Source: Thiothrix fructosivorans
Lineage (GTDB): Bacteria; Pseudomonadota; Gammaproteobacteria; Thiotrichales; Thiotrichaceae
NCBI RefSeq assembly: GCF_017349355.1
Contig: NZ_JAFMPM010000006.1
Span: 1,116,001 to 1,180,000, forward strand
Direction: 5' to 3'
DNA: 64,000 nt
Shown here: positions 39,139 to 48,875 of the stretch, in pieces
Numbering within the stretch: the stretch's first letter is position 1
How the letters are laid out: each line of letters opens with the position of its first letter
Made by a program: the position numbers and the translations under genes
Notes under the pieces: model-generated
Seen by the model: only the letters and a program-made list of their open reading frames with translations
Database searches by the model: none
Told to the model about the DNA's origin: nothing

Positions 39139-42100
39139 ATGATTTCACGACGACTGCTTGTGACTGCGGTACTGACCGCGCTCGCCACTACTGCCTGTAA
39201 TGACAATAATAACAATAATTTGAATCAGACTAACGGCAATGCCACTAAGGTTGCCAGCCGTTACTACCTCGCCCCAGAAGCGGCAGGAAACAGCGCATCC
39301 ATTAATGGTGTTGATGTTTCTACGGGGAAAATAACGTATGACACAAATGACATGGCCACCAGTCAATTGACATTATCCCGCCAATATTCCTCCGCAGGTG
39401 TAAGCCCTGACGCAATGGGCGGCTGGCAGCACAACTACAGCAGCAGCCTCGATGCAGGCGGCATTCCCACCACAGAATGGCAAGGCGCAAAAAGCACTGA
39501 ATACCCCGATGCTGAAACCGCCTGCGAATCCGGTTGGCAACAAATCAGCGGCAGCGCCTACAACGGTCAACTGCAAACCGCTGATGCTGTGTTTAACGCG
39601 GGCTTGTGTGAACTCAAACTCAACGGCACAACCGTCGCCCGCCTGCCCGTGCAAGGCAGCGACGGCAACAGTAGCTACCCCGTCCACATCCTCACCCGTG
39701 CCGACGGTAGCCGCATCACCTTCTACGAACAAAACGGCGAATGGGCAACCACCACCCGCGAACCCTACCAACTGGCATCCACCGCCAGCGGCTGGAACGT
39801 CACCACCCCTGACGGCAGCGTGGAAAGCTACAACCTCGCAGGCAAATTCGACAGCATCACTAACCCACAAGGGCAAACCACCACCCTCAGCTACAATGGC
39901 GCGGGGCAACTGGAAACAGTCACCAGCCCTTTCGGACAAGCCCTGACCTTTAGCTACACCGATGGCAAACTCACCCAAGCAAAAAGTGCCGCAGGCACAA
40001 CCGCCTATGCCTACGGCGCAGATGGCAAACTGTCACAAGTTACCCTCCCCGACGGTGGCACTCAGAGTTACTGCTACACCGCCGACGGCAAGCTCGACAG
40101 TATCAGCGACGCAACGGGTGCAGTGGTTGCCCGTTACACCTACGACACCGAAGGGCGAGTCATTCACACCGAAGCCGCAGCAGGCACACAAGCCCGCGCC
40201 TTCGCCTACAACGGTGCAGAAACCAGCGTTACCGACGTAGCCAACGCCACCACCGACACCTACGCCCACCGCATCATCCACAGTTTGGCACGGGCAACCC
40301 GCAGCACCGACAGCGCAGGTGCAGTGGAAACCACCGAATACGACACCAACGGCTACCCGACTAAAACCGTGGACAAAAACGGTCTTGTCACGCTGACCAC
40401 ATGGAACGCCCGTGGTCTTCCCGAATCCACCACGACAGCCGCAGGCACAGCCCAAGCCCGTACCATCGTAACGGAATGGCATCCCCACTTCCGCAAACCC
40501 AGCAAGCAGGTTGCGGCGGGCATGGTCACGCTGTACGAATACGACACTGACGGCAAACTGACCAACACCACCGCAGGCAGCCCCGCAGCCACCGCCAGCC
40601 GGATGTCCGCGAGAAGTGCCACTACCCAGCTACAAGCGATGCGCAGCATCAGCAGCCGCGCCGCCCTCAAATCCGCAGGCTACGAAGTCCAAGAAAGCAC
40701 CATTGCCTACAACGACGCAGGGCAACCCACGGAAACCATCGCCCCGAACGGTGCCTCCACCCACTACGATTACGACACCGCAGGCAACCAAACCGCCGTC
40801 ACCAACGCGCTCAACCACACCAGCAAAACACTGAAATACGATGCCGCCGGACGCGCCCTCAAAACCCGAGATGAAAACGGTTTGACCACCACCAACGTCT
40901 ATGATGTTGCCGGACGTTTGACCAATAGCACCACCAACGGGCAAACCACTACCTACGCTTACGACGTGGCAGGTCGCCAAACCAAAACGACTTACCCCGA
41001 TGGCAGCTATAGCACCACCGCTTACGATGCCGCAGGCAACACCGCCAGCACCACCGACGCGCAAGGCACTGCCACCACCTACACTTACGATAGCAACGGC
41101 AACCAGCTAACCGAAAGCCTCACCGATGCGTCAGGCAACACCCGCCAAACCAGCCGCCGCGACTATAACGCCCTAAACCAATTGGAAAAATCCACCGATG
41201 CCGACGGCAACGTGACCACTTACGGCTACGACAAGGCAGGCAACCAAACCAGTGTCACCGATGCGTCAGGGCGCGTGACCACCCACGAATACGACCCACA
41301 AAACCGCTTGGTCAAAACCACCGATGCAGCAGGTGGTATCACCCAATACGCCTACGATGCCGACGGCAACCGTACTACCGTCATTGCCGCCAACGGCGCA
41401 ACCACCGCTTATGTCTACGACAACTTCCAGCGTATGACGGGCGAAACCAGCCCTGACCGTGGCAATACCACCAACACTTACGACATCAGCAGCAACCTCA
41501 AAACCAGCGCCGATGCCAATGGCAACACTGCTATGCATGAATATGATTTACTCAACCGCAAGGTCAAAACCACGTGGCAGGATGGCAGCATCGCCACTTG
41601 GGACTACGACAATTGCACCAACGGCATTGGCAGGCTCTGCACCCTCACCGATGGCAGCGGCAGCACCACTTATACCTACGACAACGAAGGGCGGACTACC
41701 CAGAAAACTCAAACCATCGGCAACTCCACCCTGTTCCACCGCTACGCCTACACTGCTGATGGCAAGCTGCAAAGCGAAATTCTCCCCAGTGGTGCAACTA
41801 TTGGCTACACTTACACCCAAGATAAATTGACTGGGATCAGCATCAATGGGCAAGCGTACATGAGCAACATCCGCTACACCGCAGCAGGGCAGGTGGCAAG
41901 TTGGCAATGGGCAGATGGCACGACCTACCAGAAAACCTATGATGCCAACAATAGGCTAAAAACCTTCCCACTCGGCGGCACTGTCCGCACCCTCAACTAC
42001 GACAGCGTAGGTAATATCACGGGTTGGGACGACAACAACGATGCCGCCAAAGCCAAGCACTTCAGCTACGACCTGCTCGACCGTTTGGATGGATACACCG

Positions 42101-43266
42101 CAGCGAATGAAGCGCAAGCGTTCCAGTACGACCCCAACGGCAACCGCACCGCCAAAACTGACAACGGCAACACCACGGTTTATGGACTCCAAGCCAACAG
42201 CAACCGCCTGACCCAAATTGGCAGTACTGCACAAGCGCAAGACGCTAACGGCAACTTGCTCAACGATGGCACACATGCCTACACCTACAACGCGCAAAAC
42301 CGCCTTGCCAGTGTTGACGGTACAACAGCCTACACCTATAACGCCGACGACCAACGGGTAAAGAAGACCACCCCAACGGGAACGACCCTGTACGCATGGG
42401 ATAATGAGCGCATCATCGGCGAATACGATCAAAACGGCGCGGGGCAACAGGCAAGTGAAACGGTTTACTTCGGCAGCACGCCAGTAGCGGTAATTCAGAA
42501 CGGCAATGTTTACCGTATTTATGCTGACCAGATTGACACCCCGCGCATCATTACCGATGCAGCAGGCAAAACGGTTTGGATGTGGGACAGCAAGCCGTTT
42601 GGTGAAACTGCACCCAACGAAGACCCCGACAAAGACGGCTTGGTGCTGCGCCACAACCCGCGATTTCCCGGACAAACCTTTGATGCTGAAACCGGGCTGC
42701 ATTACAACTTCCACCGTGACTACAACCCCGCAACGGGACGGTATGTGCAGAGTGACCCGATTGGGTTGGATGGGGGGATGAATTCATTTGGGTATGTTGA
42801 AGGAAACCCATTAACTTTTTATGATGAAAATGGGCTTAAGTTGAAATATGAAGCAGGAAAAATAGAGAAATACTACAAGCCCTTGGTTGACAAAATAAAG
42901 AATATAAATAGCACGGGAAAAAAATTAATAGATTTCATTGTAAATGCCCCCAATACATTTACTATAAAATATATGGAAGGCACTACTGGCTCTCTAAAAA
43001 CAACCCGGGATTTGTATCTCGATCCTGCTGTTACATATAAAATGTGTGCAAGAGCGGTAAATGATAAAAAGAAAACTGTCGTGACAGCCACTTCAAATCA
43101 ATTAAGAATATTTACTCATGAACTTGGGCATGTTGCGGGTGCATCAGACAATGGGGCAGGAGAAATGAACAATGTAAATGCTTGGGAAAATCCGATTGCC
43201 AAAGACTTTGATAGTTATATTCGCACGCAATATAATAGTCCGCCAAAATATAAATGCGCACCTTGA
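39139..43266 (+). CDS. RHS/YD-repeat lipoprotein with an HELGH zinc-protease tip (probable polymorphic toxin)
   Basis: This 1375-residue protein begins with a lipoprotein signal (lipobox TTAC, Cys about 20) and a run of Asn. An N-terminal DUF6531/RHS-like region leads to dozens of YD repeats (e.g. YDAAGN, YDADGN) forming the usual shell. The core ends in GRYVQSDPIGLDGG (Asp1206), the autoproteolysis signature. After GNPLTFYDENGL the sequence and base composition change sharply to AT-rich, Lys/Asn-rich, as in swapped toxin tips. The 145-residue tip carries HELGHVAG (His1327, Glu1328, His1331), a gluzincin/metzincin-like zinc motif, and then NAWENP and RTQY, similar in layout to M91/NleD-type toxin proteases. 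No PAAR or VgrG part is present, so export is by Sec and lipid anchoring. The next gene may encode immunity. Confidence 0.88.
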   Translation: MISRRLLVTAVLTALATTACNDNNNNNLNQTNGNATKVASRYYLAPEAAGNSASINGVDVSTGKITYDTNDMATSQLTLSRQYSSAGVSPDAMGGWQHNYSSSLDAGGIPTTEWQGAKSTEYPDAETACESGWQQISGSAYNGQLQTADAVFNAGLCELKLNGTTVARLPVQGSDGNSSYPVHILTRADGSRITFYEQNGEWATTTREPYQLASTASGWNVTTPDGSVESYNLAGKFDSITNPQGQTTTLSYNGAGQLETVTSPFGQALTFSYTDGKLTQAKSAAGTTAYAYGADGKLSQVTLPDGGTQSYCYTADGKLDSISDATGAVVARYTYDTEGRVIHTEAAAGTQARAFAYNGAETSVTDVANATTDTYAHRIIHSLARATRSTDSAGAVETTEYDTNGYPTKTVDKNGLVTLTTWNARGLPESTTTAAGTAQARTIVTEWHPHFRKPSKQVAAGMVTLYEYDTDGKLTNTTAGSPAATASRMSARSATTQLQAMRSISSRAALKSAGYEVQESTIAYNDAGQPTETIAPNGASTHYDYDTAGNQTAVTNALNHTSKTLKYDAAGRALKTRDENGLTTTNVYDVAGRLTNSTTNGQTTTYAYDVAGRQTKTTYPDGSYSTTAYDAAGNTASTTDAQGTATTYTYDSNGNQLTESLTDASGNTRQTSRRDYNALNQLEKSTDADGNVTTYGYDKAGNQTSVTDASGRVTTHEYDPQNRLVKTTDAAGGITQYAYDADGNRTTVIAANGATTAYVYDNFQRMTGETSPDRGNTTNTYDISSNLKTSADANGNTAMHEYDLLNRKVKTTWQDGSIATWDYDNCTNGIGRLCTLTDGSGSTTYTYDNEGRTTQKTQTIGNSTLFHRYAYTADGKLQSEILPSGATIGYTYTQDKLTGISINGQAYMSNIRYTAAGQVASWQWADGTTYQKTYDANNRLKTFPLGGTVRTLNYDSVGNITGWDDNNDAAKAKHFSYDLLDRLDGYTAANEAQAFQYDPNGNRTAKTDNGNTTVYGLQANSNRLTQIGSTAQAQDANGNLLNDGTHAYTYNAQNRLASVDGTTAYTYNADDQRVKKTTPTGTTLYAWDNERIIGEYDQNGAGQQASETVYFGSTPVAVIQNGNVYRIYADQIDTPRIITDAAGKTVWMWDSKPFGETAPNEDPDKDGLVLRHNPRFPGQTFDAETGLHYNFHRDYNPATGRYVQSDPIGLDGGMNSFGYVEGNPLTFYDENGLKLKYEAGKIEKYYKPLVDKIKNINSTGKKLIDFIVNAPNTFTIKYMEGTTGSLKTTRDLYLDPAVTYKMCARAVNDKKKTVVTATSNQLRIFTHELGHVAGASDNGAGEMNNVNAWENPIAKDFDSYIRTQYNSPPKYKCAP

Positions 43267-43289
43267 TTGATATTGGAAGGAGATTTTTA

Positions 43290-43679
43290 ATGAAATATTA
43301 TATGATTGTTCTTTTGTTTTTAGCTGGATGTTCTACTGCGATTGTCAATGATGAGCATATAAAAAATTCCAAATATAGTGAGTTCTTTCAGGTTAAATCT
43401 GCTGATCTTATTGAGTGCAGGAGAACTGGACATACTCATGGACTCTTATTAATTGCTGAAAATAATTTTGAAAAGAACACTAAAAATAAAATGCTTTCAT
43501 TTGTTGGTTCTGATGGATATTCAAAGTGTCACCCATCGGGACTTCCTAATGAATTTGATTATGGGAAATATGATATTAGATGTTTGAACTCTGATGCTGG
43601 TCATCCTGATGATGTGTGCCAGTCTGCATATGTCAGTGCTTACAACGCTCTGGTCTTCAAGTATCTCAAGTCTCGATAG
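43290..43679 (+). CDS. small lipoprotein, candidate immunity protein of the RHS tip
   Basis: This 129-residue protein starts at the ATG at 43290, nine bases after a strong GGAAGGAG site. It has a short signal and lipobox (LFLAGC, Cys about 14). The mature part is AT-rich in codon use like the RHS tip, with five further Cys (IECRRTG, YSKCHPSG, IRCLN, DVCQSA) that suggest disulfides in the periplasm. No known domain recognised. The 23-bp distance to the RHS stop and matching composition suggest a cognate immunity protein acting in the envelope; this is inference. Confidence 0.7.
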   Translation: MKYYMIVLLFLAGCSTAIVNDEHIKNSKYSEFFQVKSADLIECRRTGHTHGLLLIAENNFEKNTKNKMLSFVGSDGYSKCHPSGLPNEFDYGKYDIRCLNSDAGHPDDVCQSAYVSAYNALVFKYLKSR

Positions 43680-43700
43680 ATCATAAACTAGCAGAAAACA

Positions 43701-43725
43701 AAAGGCTTCTTCGGAAGCCTTTTTG
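43701..43725 (+). terminator. Rho-independent terminator with UUCG loop
   Basis: AAAGGCTTC and GAAGCCTTT form a 9-bp perfect stem around a TTCG tetraloop, followed by T residues. It ends the RHS-lipoprotein cassette. Confidence 0.92.
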
Positions 43726-43879
43726 CTGCGCCGCATCTGCTCATCAACAAGTCAGATGAAACACTATAGTATTTCTCTGATGTATCACTACAAATGAAAA
43801 TCCAATTAATTATTGAAAATCAATGCCATGCGTTGATTTTTGCACTGTAGTACTACATCGAAGAAAGACTATACAACAC

Positions 43880-44638
<759 letters not shown>

Positions 44639-44965
44639 TCAGGGTGGTGTGTGCATGTGCTCAGGTCATTCAAAGTTGGCGTGCCGGGTTTTCAGGAATG
44701 ATTCCTTAAGCTGCTGCTGATGGATGATTTCAGCCACGATCAGGTCGAAATAAATCAGGGTGGAGATTTCAAAAAGGCTTTCGATACCGTTTGTGCTGTC
44801 CATTGCCTAACAAACAGACCGCCTTAAAGGCGGTCTGCCATGCGTCTTTCCTTTGCGGTGGGCGTCACGAAGCATTGGCTAATTCTGCAACAGAAAGCGT
44901 GTAATCCAACAGCGGCCGTATCCTTGAGCGTTAGAATGATTCGGGATTTACCGGATTCTCATTTA
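44639..44965. other. intergenic stretch with a palindrome
   Basis: This 327-base stretch follows the atp remnant. The only clear structure is a palindrome at 44815-44837 (CAGACCGCC, AAGGCGGTCTG), without a T tract. A 45-codon minus-strand frame (44803 to 44666) starts at ATG but lacks a good ribosome site. I support no gene here. Confidence 0.6.
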
Positions 44966-46150
44966 CTACGGGAATAGCCCAAAGGTGGTGCTTGTGAACT
45001 TGGCACTGCCAGAGCCGACTTTCAGGGTGGTTGTCACCGTTTTCTTGAGGGCGGAGGCGGAGGTGTGGCGTACCTGCACGGTGTCACCACTATTGAGTTT
45101 TCCGGCAACCGTGGTGTAGGTTCCATTATTGATCCGGTATTCCCCTCCCGTGACACTGACGGGCGTCGGGGTATTGATGCCGGTGATGGTTACTACCCCG
45201 GATTCCTGAAGAGTTGATGGGGGCACCTTGGTTTTGGCAGCAAAGCTGAACTTGTCAGGGGTGGTATCCAGTGTCATGGTGGTGCTTGTGAACTTGGCAC
45301 TGCCTGAGCCGACTTTCAGGGTGGTTGTCACCGTTTTCTTGGAGGCAGAGGCTGAGATGTGGCGTACCTGCACGGTGTCACCACTATTGAGTTTTCCGGC
45401 AACCGTGGTGTAGGTTCCATTATTGATCCGGTATTCCCCTCCCGTGACACTGACGGGCGTCGGGGTATTGATGCCAGTGATGGTTACTACCCCGGATTCC
45501 TGAAGAGTTGATAGGGGCACCTTGGTTTTGGCAGCAAAGCTGAACTTGTCAGGGGTGGTATCCAGTGTCATGGTGGTGCTTGTGAACTTGGCATTGCCTG
45601 AGCCGACTTTCAGGGTGGTTGTCACCGTTTTCTTGGCGGTGGAAGCGGAAGTATGGCGTACCTGTACGTTATTACCACGGTTTAGTGTCCCGGCAACCGT
45701 GGTGTAAGCCCCACTGTTGATCCGGTATTCCCCTCCCGTAACACTGACGGGCGTCGGGGCATTGATACCGGTGATGGTCACTACCCCGGATTCCTGAAGA
45801 GTTGATAGGGGCGCATTGGTTTTGGCAGCAAAGTTGAATTTGTCAGGTGTAGTGTCGGCTTTTGCAGTTTTGCTGCTGAATGTGCCTGATACCCCCCCAA
45901 TGGTCAGGGTTGTGGTGGTACTAGCTAGTGCTTGGCTAGAAGACGTATGGCGAACCTTTACGCTGTTACCATTGTTGACCTTGCCTGCGCTGCTAGTGAA
46001 GCTGCTACCATTGATGCTGTATTCCCCGCCTGTGGTGCTGATGTTGGCTGCGGTGTTGATGCCGCTGACAGTGATTTCATTGGATGTGATCAGGGCAGAT
46101 AGATCTACACCACTTGAGTTGATAAAACTAAAGGTGTCAGGCGTAGTATC
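44966..46150 (-). repeat. four tandem 294-bp coding repeats
   Basis: Unit boundaries, taken at the codon for the Asp of DTTPD, fall at 46150, 45856, 45562 and 45268: exact 294-bp spacing. The three C-terminal units share long identical DNA stretches (for instance the GVVTITGIN to GGEYRIN part), pointing to recent expansion or conversion. The first unit keeps the length but is diverged in sequence. Copy-number change by slippage or recombination would keep the reading frame. Confidence 0.92.
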
Positions 46151-47215
46151 TGGCGTTCTCCCCGTTAGATGTACAATACTAACGGATTGGAGTGCCATGC
46201 CAACATAACTGCTACCCCACGCCATTGGATGGGTGGCATAATCCCACGTATCATGCAAGTATACCGTCTGCGTGGAGTCGTCATACCCGACCCCTACAAT
46301 GGTATGGCCTGCGAGGTTTAACATCACAGGGTTGCCTGCGTCGATTTCCGACTTATAGTTGGCAAAGGAAAATCCTCCTGCAACTTGATTGTCAGTTTTT
46401 TGGTTATAACAGTCTGTGACGGTATAGCCTTTTGCCTCATAAAATAGCTTTCTTCCTAGGGTTCCATCTCTCGTTATGCCCAATCTAGGCATATCCGCAC
46501 AGTTCAGCTTGGATGCACTGTTGTAACCCCAGAAATTGGTCGAACCATCGATATTACCGTAAGCGGATTGGCTGGTTTTCATGTAGTCTCCAATGGCACT
46601 TTTCCATCCCCACATGTGTTGCGACCAGTTATTCGTAATGTAAGGGTCAGGAGCAGTACTGTTATATTGAACCCAATAGTCGTCGATAGAACCTCGACCC
46701 ATCCGACCATCCACCCCATCTTTGGAGGCGATCAACGGGCAGTTTGAATAAGTCGCGTACCCATCTGACCAAATCGGCCAGACGCTGTTATTTAGAGGCA
46801 TGACCCCCCCATTGGTGGGACCGGTGTAGATATTTGGGTATCCATTCCTGTCGTAGAATGCGGCAATCATCGCCCCGGAAACTGCGGAACAGCCAAAAAC
46901 CCAGTCGTACCCAGGAACTGTTAACGTATTGATACCCGCAGCCGTGTCAGGATATGGCAGTGATACCGATTGTTGTTGCTCCAGCACATAACCAGCCGGT
47001 GGCGTTGGGGGGCCATTGATAATTTCCTCTAGAAGGACTTCCCCATTTTTAAGAATAATCTGGTTAAGGGTAAAATACTTGGTGCTTTGGATAGTCAGCG
47101 CGTCGCCTTCTATGGCGGCGGCTGTGGGGGCTATATTGCCATAATCACCATAAGCCGGATTGATTATCTGAAGACTGATAAGAATCAGTACAATGATCTG
47201 CTTAAACAAGTGCAT
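44966..47215 (-). CDS. secreted C39-like cysteine-protease-fold protein with four 98-residue repeats
   Basis: This 749-residue exported protein has a signal peptide (1-23), AGGAG seven bases before the ATG, and a C39-like papain-fold domain (about 95-350). The likely catalytic Cys109 is in VFGCSAVSGAM, His304 in LAGHTIVGVGYDD, and an Asp near 322 in YLHDTWDY. The rest is four repeats of exactly 98 residues, each starting DTTPDxFxF and containing GVVTITGIN, VTGGEYRIN and VQVRHTSAS. The fold looks like immunoglobulin-like beta domains. The last three are nearly identical in DNA, the first is diverged. Likely a surface or extracellular protein in which the repeats bind or extend and the protease domain is at the N-terminal end. 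Confidence 0.82.
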   Translation of the reverse strand: MHLFKQIIVLILISLQIINPAYGDYGNIAPTAAAIEGDALTIQSTKYFTLNQIILKNGEVLLEEIINGPPTPPAGYVLEQQQSVSLPYPDTAAGINTLTVPGYDWVFGCSAVSGAMIAAFYDRNGYPNIYTGPTNGGVMPLNNSVWPIWSDGYATYSNCPLIASKDGVDGRMGRGSIDDYWVQYNSTAPDPYITNNWSQHMWGWKSAIGDYMKTSQSAYGNIDGSTNFWGYNSASKLNCADMPRLGITRDGTLGRKLFYEAKGYTVTDCYNQKTDNQVAGGFSFANYKSEIDAGNPVMLNLAGHTIVGVGYDDSTQTVYLHDTWDYATHPMAWGSSYVGMALQSVSIVHLTGRTPDTTPDTFSFINSSGVDLSALITSNEITVSGINTAANISTTGGEYSINGSSFTSSAGKVNNGNSVKVRHTSSSQALASTTTTLTIGGVSGTFSSKTAKADTTPDKFNFAAKTNAPLSTLQESGVVTITGINAPTPVSVTGGEYRINSGAYTTVAGTLNRGNNVQVRHTSASTAKKTVTTTLKVGSGNAKFTSTTMTLDTTPDKFSFAAKTKVPLSTLQESGVVTITGINTPTPVSVTGGEYRINNGTYTTVAGKLNSGDTVQVRHISASASKKTVTTTLKVGSGSAKFTSTTMTLDTTPDKFSFAAKTKVPPSTLQESGVVTITGINTPTPVSVTGGEYRINNGTYTTVAGKLNSGDTVQVRHTSASALKKTVTTTLKVGSGSAKFTSTTFGLFP

Positions 47216-47538
47216 GGCATTCTCCTAAATGTAAGATGTAAGTACAAGAGTTTTGCTCAAGTCCATGATTTTATGTGACAAGATCTTATCGCGCCCATTT
47301 TCGATAGACTTGGATGATGTAATATAAGTCGATTTTCGCCGCAGACTTGATTAAGCCATTTAATTTGATGTGTAAGTATTGATATACATCAACTTTATTG
47401 ATTTTTGTGTGTTTATATAAAACTAATGTATTGCACGGATGGTAATTCAGCGCGTAGTAGTTGGGTGAACTTGCATAAACGACATCAAAGTTCCATAGGA
47501 TTCTGGGAATGACTTCCACGTTCGTTGGGTTTCTCTGC

Positions 47539-47578
47539 TTGACATCCTCCCCGTCCTTCAGGGAGGGGAGGATGTCAA
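47539..47578 (+). mobile_element. solitary right-end palindrome of an IS200/IS605-type element
   Basis: TTGACATCCTCCCC (47539-47552) and GGGGAGGATGTCAA (47565-47578) form a perfect 14-bp stem. The right half, 47554-47578, matches 22 of 25 bases of the tnpB right end at 9173-9197, in the same orientation. No tnpB or tnpA coding sequence lies beside it. It is best read as a relic or miniature derivative of such an element. Confidence 0.65.
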
Positions 47579-47617
47579 CTGAAAGCATCCAGTCTGGAAA
47601 AGATTAATGGTTATCAC

Positions 47618-47652
47618 AAAAAAAGCCCTTCATCCAGAATAGACAAAGGGCC
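47618..47652 (-). terminator. Rho-independent terminator
   Basis: On the minus strand GGCCCTT and AAGGGC form the stem around a loop of about 16 bases and are followed by seven T. It ends the lipoprotein gene whose stop is at 47678. Confidence 0.75.
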
Positions 47653-47677
47653 ATCAGAGGGGCGTGGCAAACAGCAA

Positions 47678-48622
47678 TTAATCGAGGAGTTGCTGCTCTT
47701 CGTAAACACCGTCACCATTGGCATCGACATTAACCTGGACAACACCATAGCTGATAACCACAATCCTAGCCTTGCTGTTGTTTGCCCCTGACAGAACCAT
47801 ACTACCTGCCATTGGTTCGCTGTAGGTGTCGAATCTGATTGGCGTGGTGGTGCTGATGTTGATACAGCCTTCACTTCCGACACAGGCTTTGCCAGAAATG
47901 TTCATTGAGGTAGAAAGATCAGCATTTTCGCTGGCATTGATAGTCATATCGACTAATTCTTCTTTCCCTGTGCTGGTCTTGACGTGTAACTGAGTGGCAA
48001 ATGTTCCCGTTTTGGTTGCTGGATTGGTATTCAGGCTTACTGTTCCAGTGATCGTTCCTGATTCTTCCCCAGTTTTTACGGTCGAGCCATTGAAAGTTAT
48101 TTTCACTGCGGTTGGTTCGCTATAAGTGCTGTTGTAGGCAGTGACATTCACGTCAACTGAGCCATCCATCAGGCCATCATTGATAGTACATTGTTTGAAC
48201 ATCATCCTGACGCTACCGGTATGGGTGGTGTCATCGATATTGCCGGAGGTCATGATACTACCCCCTCCAGAACACGGCTTAGATTCGCTGATAGCCCGCG
48301 CCTGATAGCGATCAGGTTGAATTTTTTCCATCACCAGAGCAGTTACTGTCTGTTGTACTTGTAGCAGATGACTGTTTGTACCTGACTCTGTTGGGCGGCG
48401 TACTGCCGCGCTGAATCCAGCAGCAGCGGTATTGATGCTTGTGGTCCCCAAGATGGTATCGGCAAATGCCTTGGCATTTTGGGCTGTCACTTTTGCAGCA
48501 GCTCGGGAACCTGTATAGGCGCTGTCTGCTGCTGAGGACGTGGATGCAGATGAACCACCGCCACCGCAGGCGACCAGTACCCCGGATAACGTGAATGTTG
48601 TGAGAACTGTGCTAAACTTCAT
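47678..48622 (-). CDS. secreted lipoprotein, function unknown
   Basis: This 314-residue protein has a lipoprotein signal (LVACGGGG, Cys about 19), a Gly/Ser/Ala-rich spacer, and a beta-rich domain with Thr/Ser-rich strands (SGTITGTVSLNTN, TGTFATQLHVKTST). Cys pairs in KPCSGGG, KQCTIND and KACVGSEGC may form disulfides. It ends in NVDANGDGVYEEQQLLD, which contains a DxNxDG calcium-loop-like motif. GAGG precedes the ATG. No family recognised; an outer-surface protein of the accessory block. Confidence 0.7.
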   Translation of the reverse strand: MKFSTVLTTFTLSGVLVACGGGGSSASTSSAADSAYTGSRAAAKVTAQNAKAFADTILGTTSINTAAAGFSAAVRRPTESGTNSHLLQVQQTVTALVMEKIQPDRYQARAISESKPCSGGGSIMTSGNIDDTTHTGSVRMMFKQCTINDGLMDGSVDVNVTAYNSTYSEPTAVKITFNGSTVKTGEESGTITGTVSLNTNPATKTGTFATQLHVKTSTGKEELVDMTINASENADLSTSMNISGKACVGSEGCINISTTTPIRFDTYSEPMAGSMVLSGANNSKARIVVISYGVVQVNVDANGDGVYEEQQLLD

Positions 48623-48875
48623 GAAAAGTACCTCGCCATTGATAAAGTTTTTAAAACGATACTCACATTATTATAGTATTCCGTTGGTTGTTTTTCACAT
48701 GAATATATTAATAATTTATGGGTGTTATTTTCATAAATTATTTTATGTGTTGAGGGTGCATTCCCTGTTTGTGTACGGGAAACTGACCCACATAATAATT
48801 CCACTCGCAAGCACTGGTTTTTTTCAATGCTTCATCGCGTTACACTAGGCATCTTTGCAAAACCGTGTGAACGCG

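Larger units (their letters stand above)
47216..47677. other. AT-rich gap with a solitary IS right-end palindrome
   Basis: This 462-base stretch separates two secreted-protein genes. It holds the palindrome at 47539-47578 and the terminator at 47618-47652. An open frame of 100 codons on the minus strand (47588 to 47286) starts inside the palindrome and matches nothing I know. I do not support a gene. Confidence 0.6.

Noticed and set aside
39361-42700. Long minus-strand and shifted-frame ORFs within the RHS gene
   Set aside because: They arise from the repetitive GC-rich codon pattern of the YD repeats and encode low-complexity sequence without motifs.
44666-44803. 45-codon minus-strand frame after the atp remnant
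   Set aside because: It has a weak ribosome site, no domain and no partner; too short to support.
44815-44837. Palindrome considered as a terminator
   Set aside because: No T tract on either strand and no gene ends just before it; listed only as a structure in the gap.
44969-46150. Possible CRISPR array from regular repeats
   Set aside because: The repeats are 294 bp, coding, directly adjacent and without spacers.
47286-47588. Minus-strand open frame of 100 codons between two secreted-protein genes
   Set aside because: It starts inside the IS-like palindrome, has no good ribosome site and resembles no family; likely chance in AT-rich DNA.
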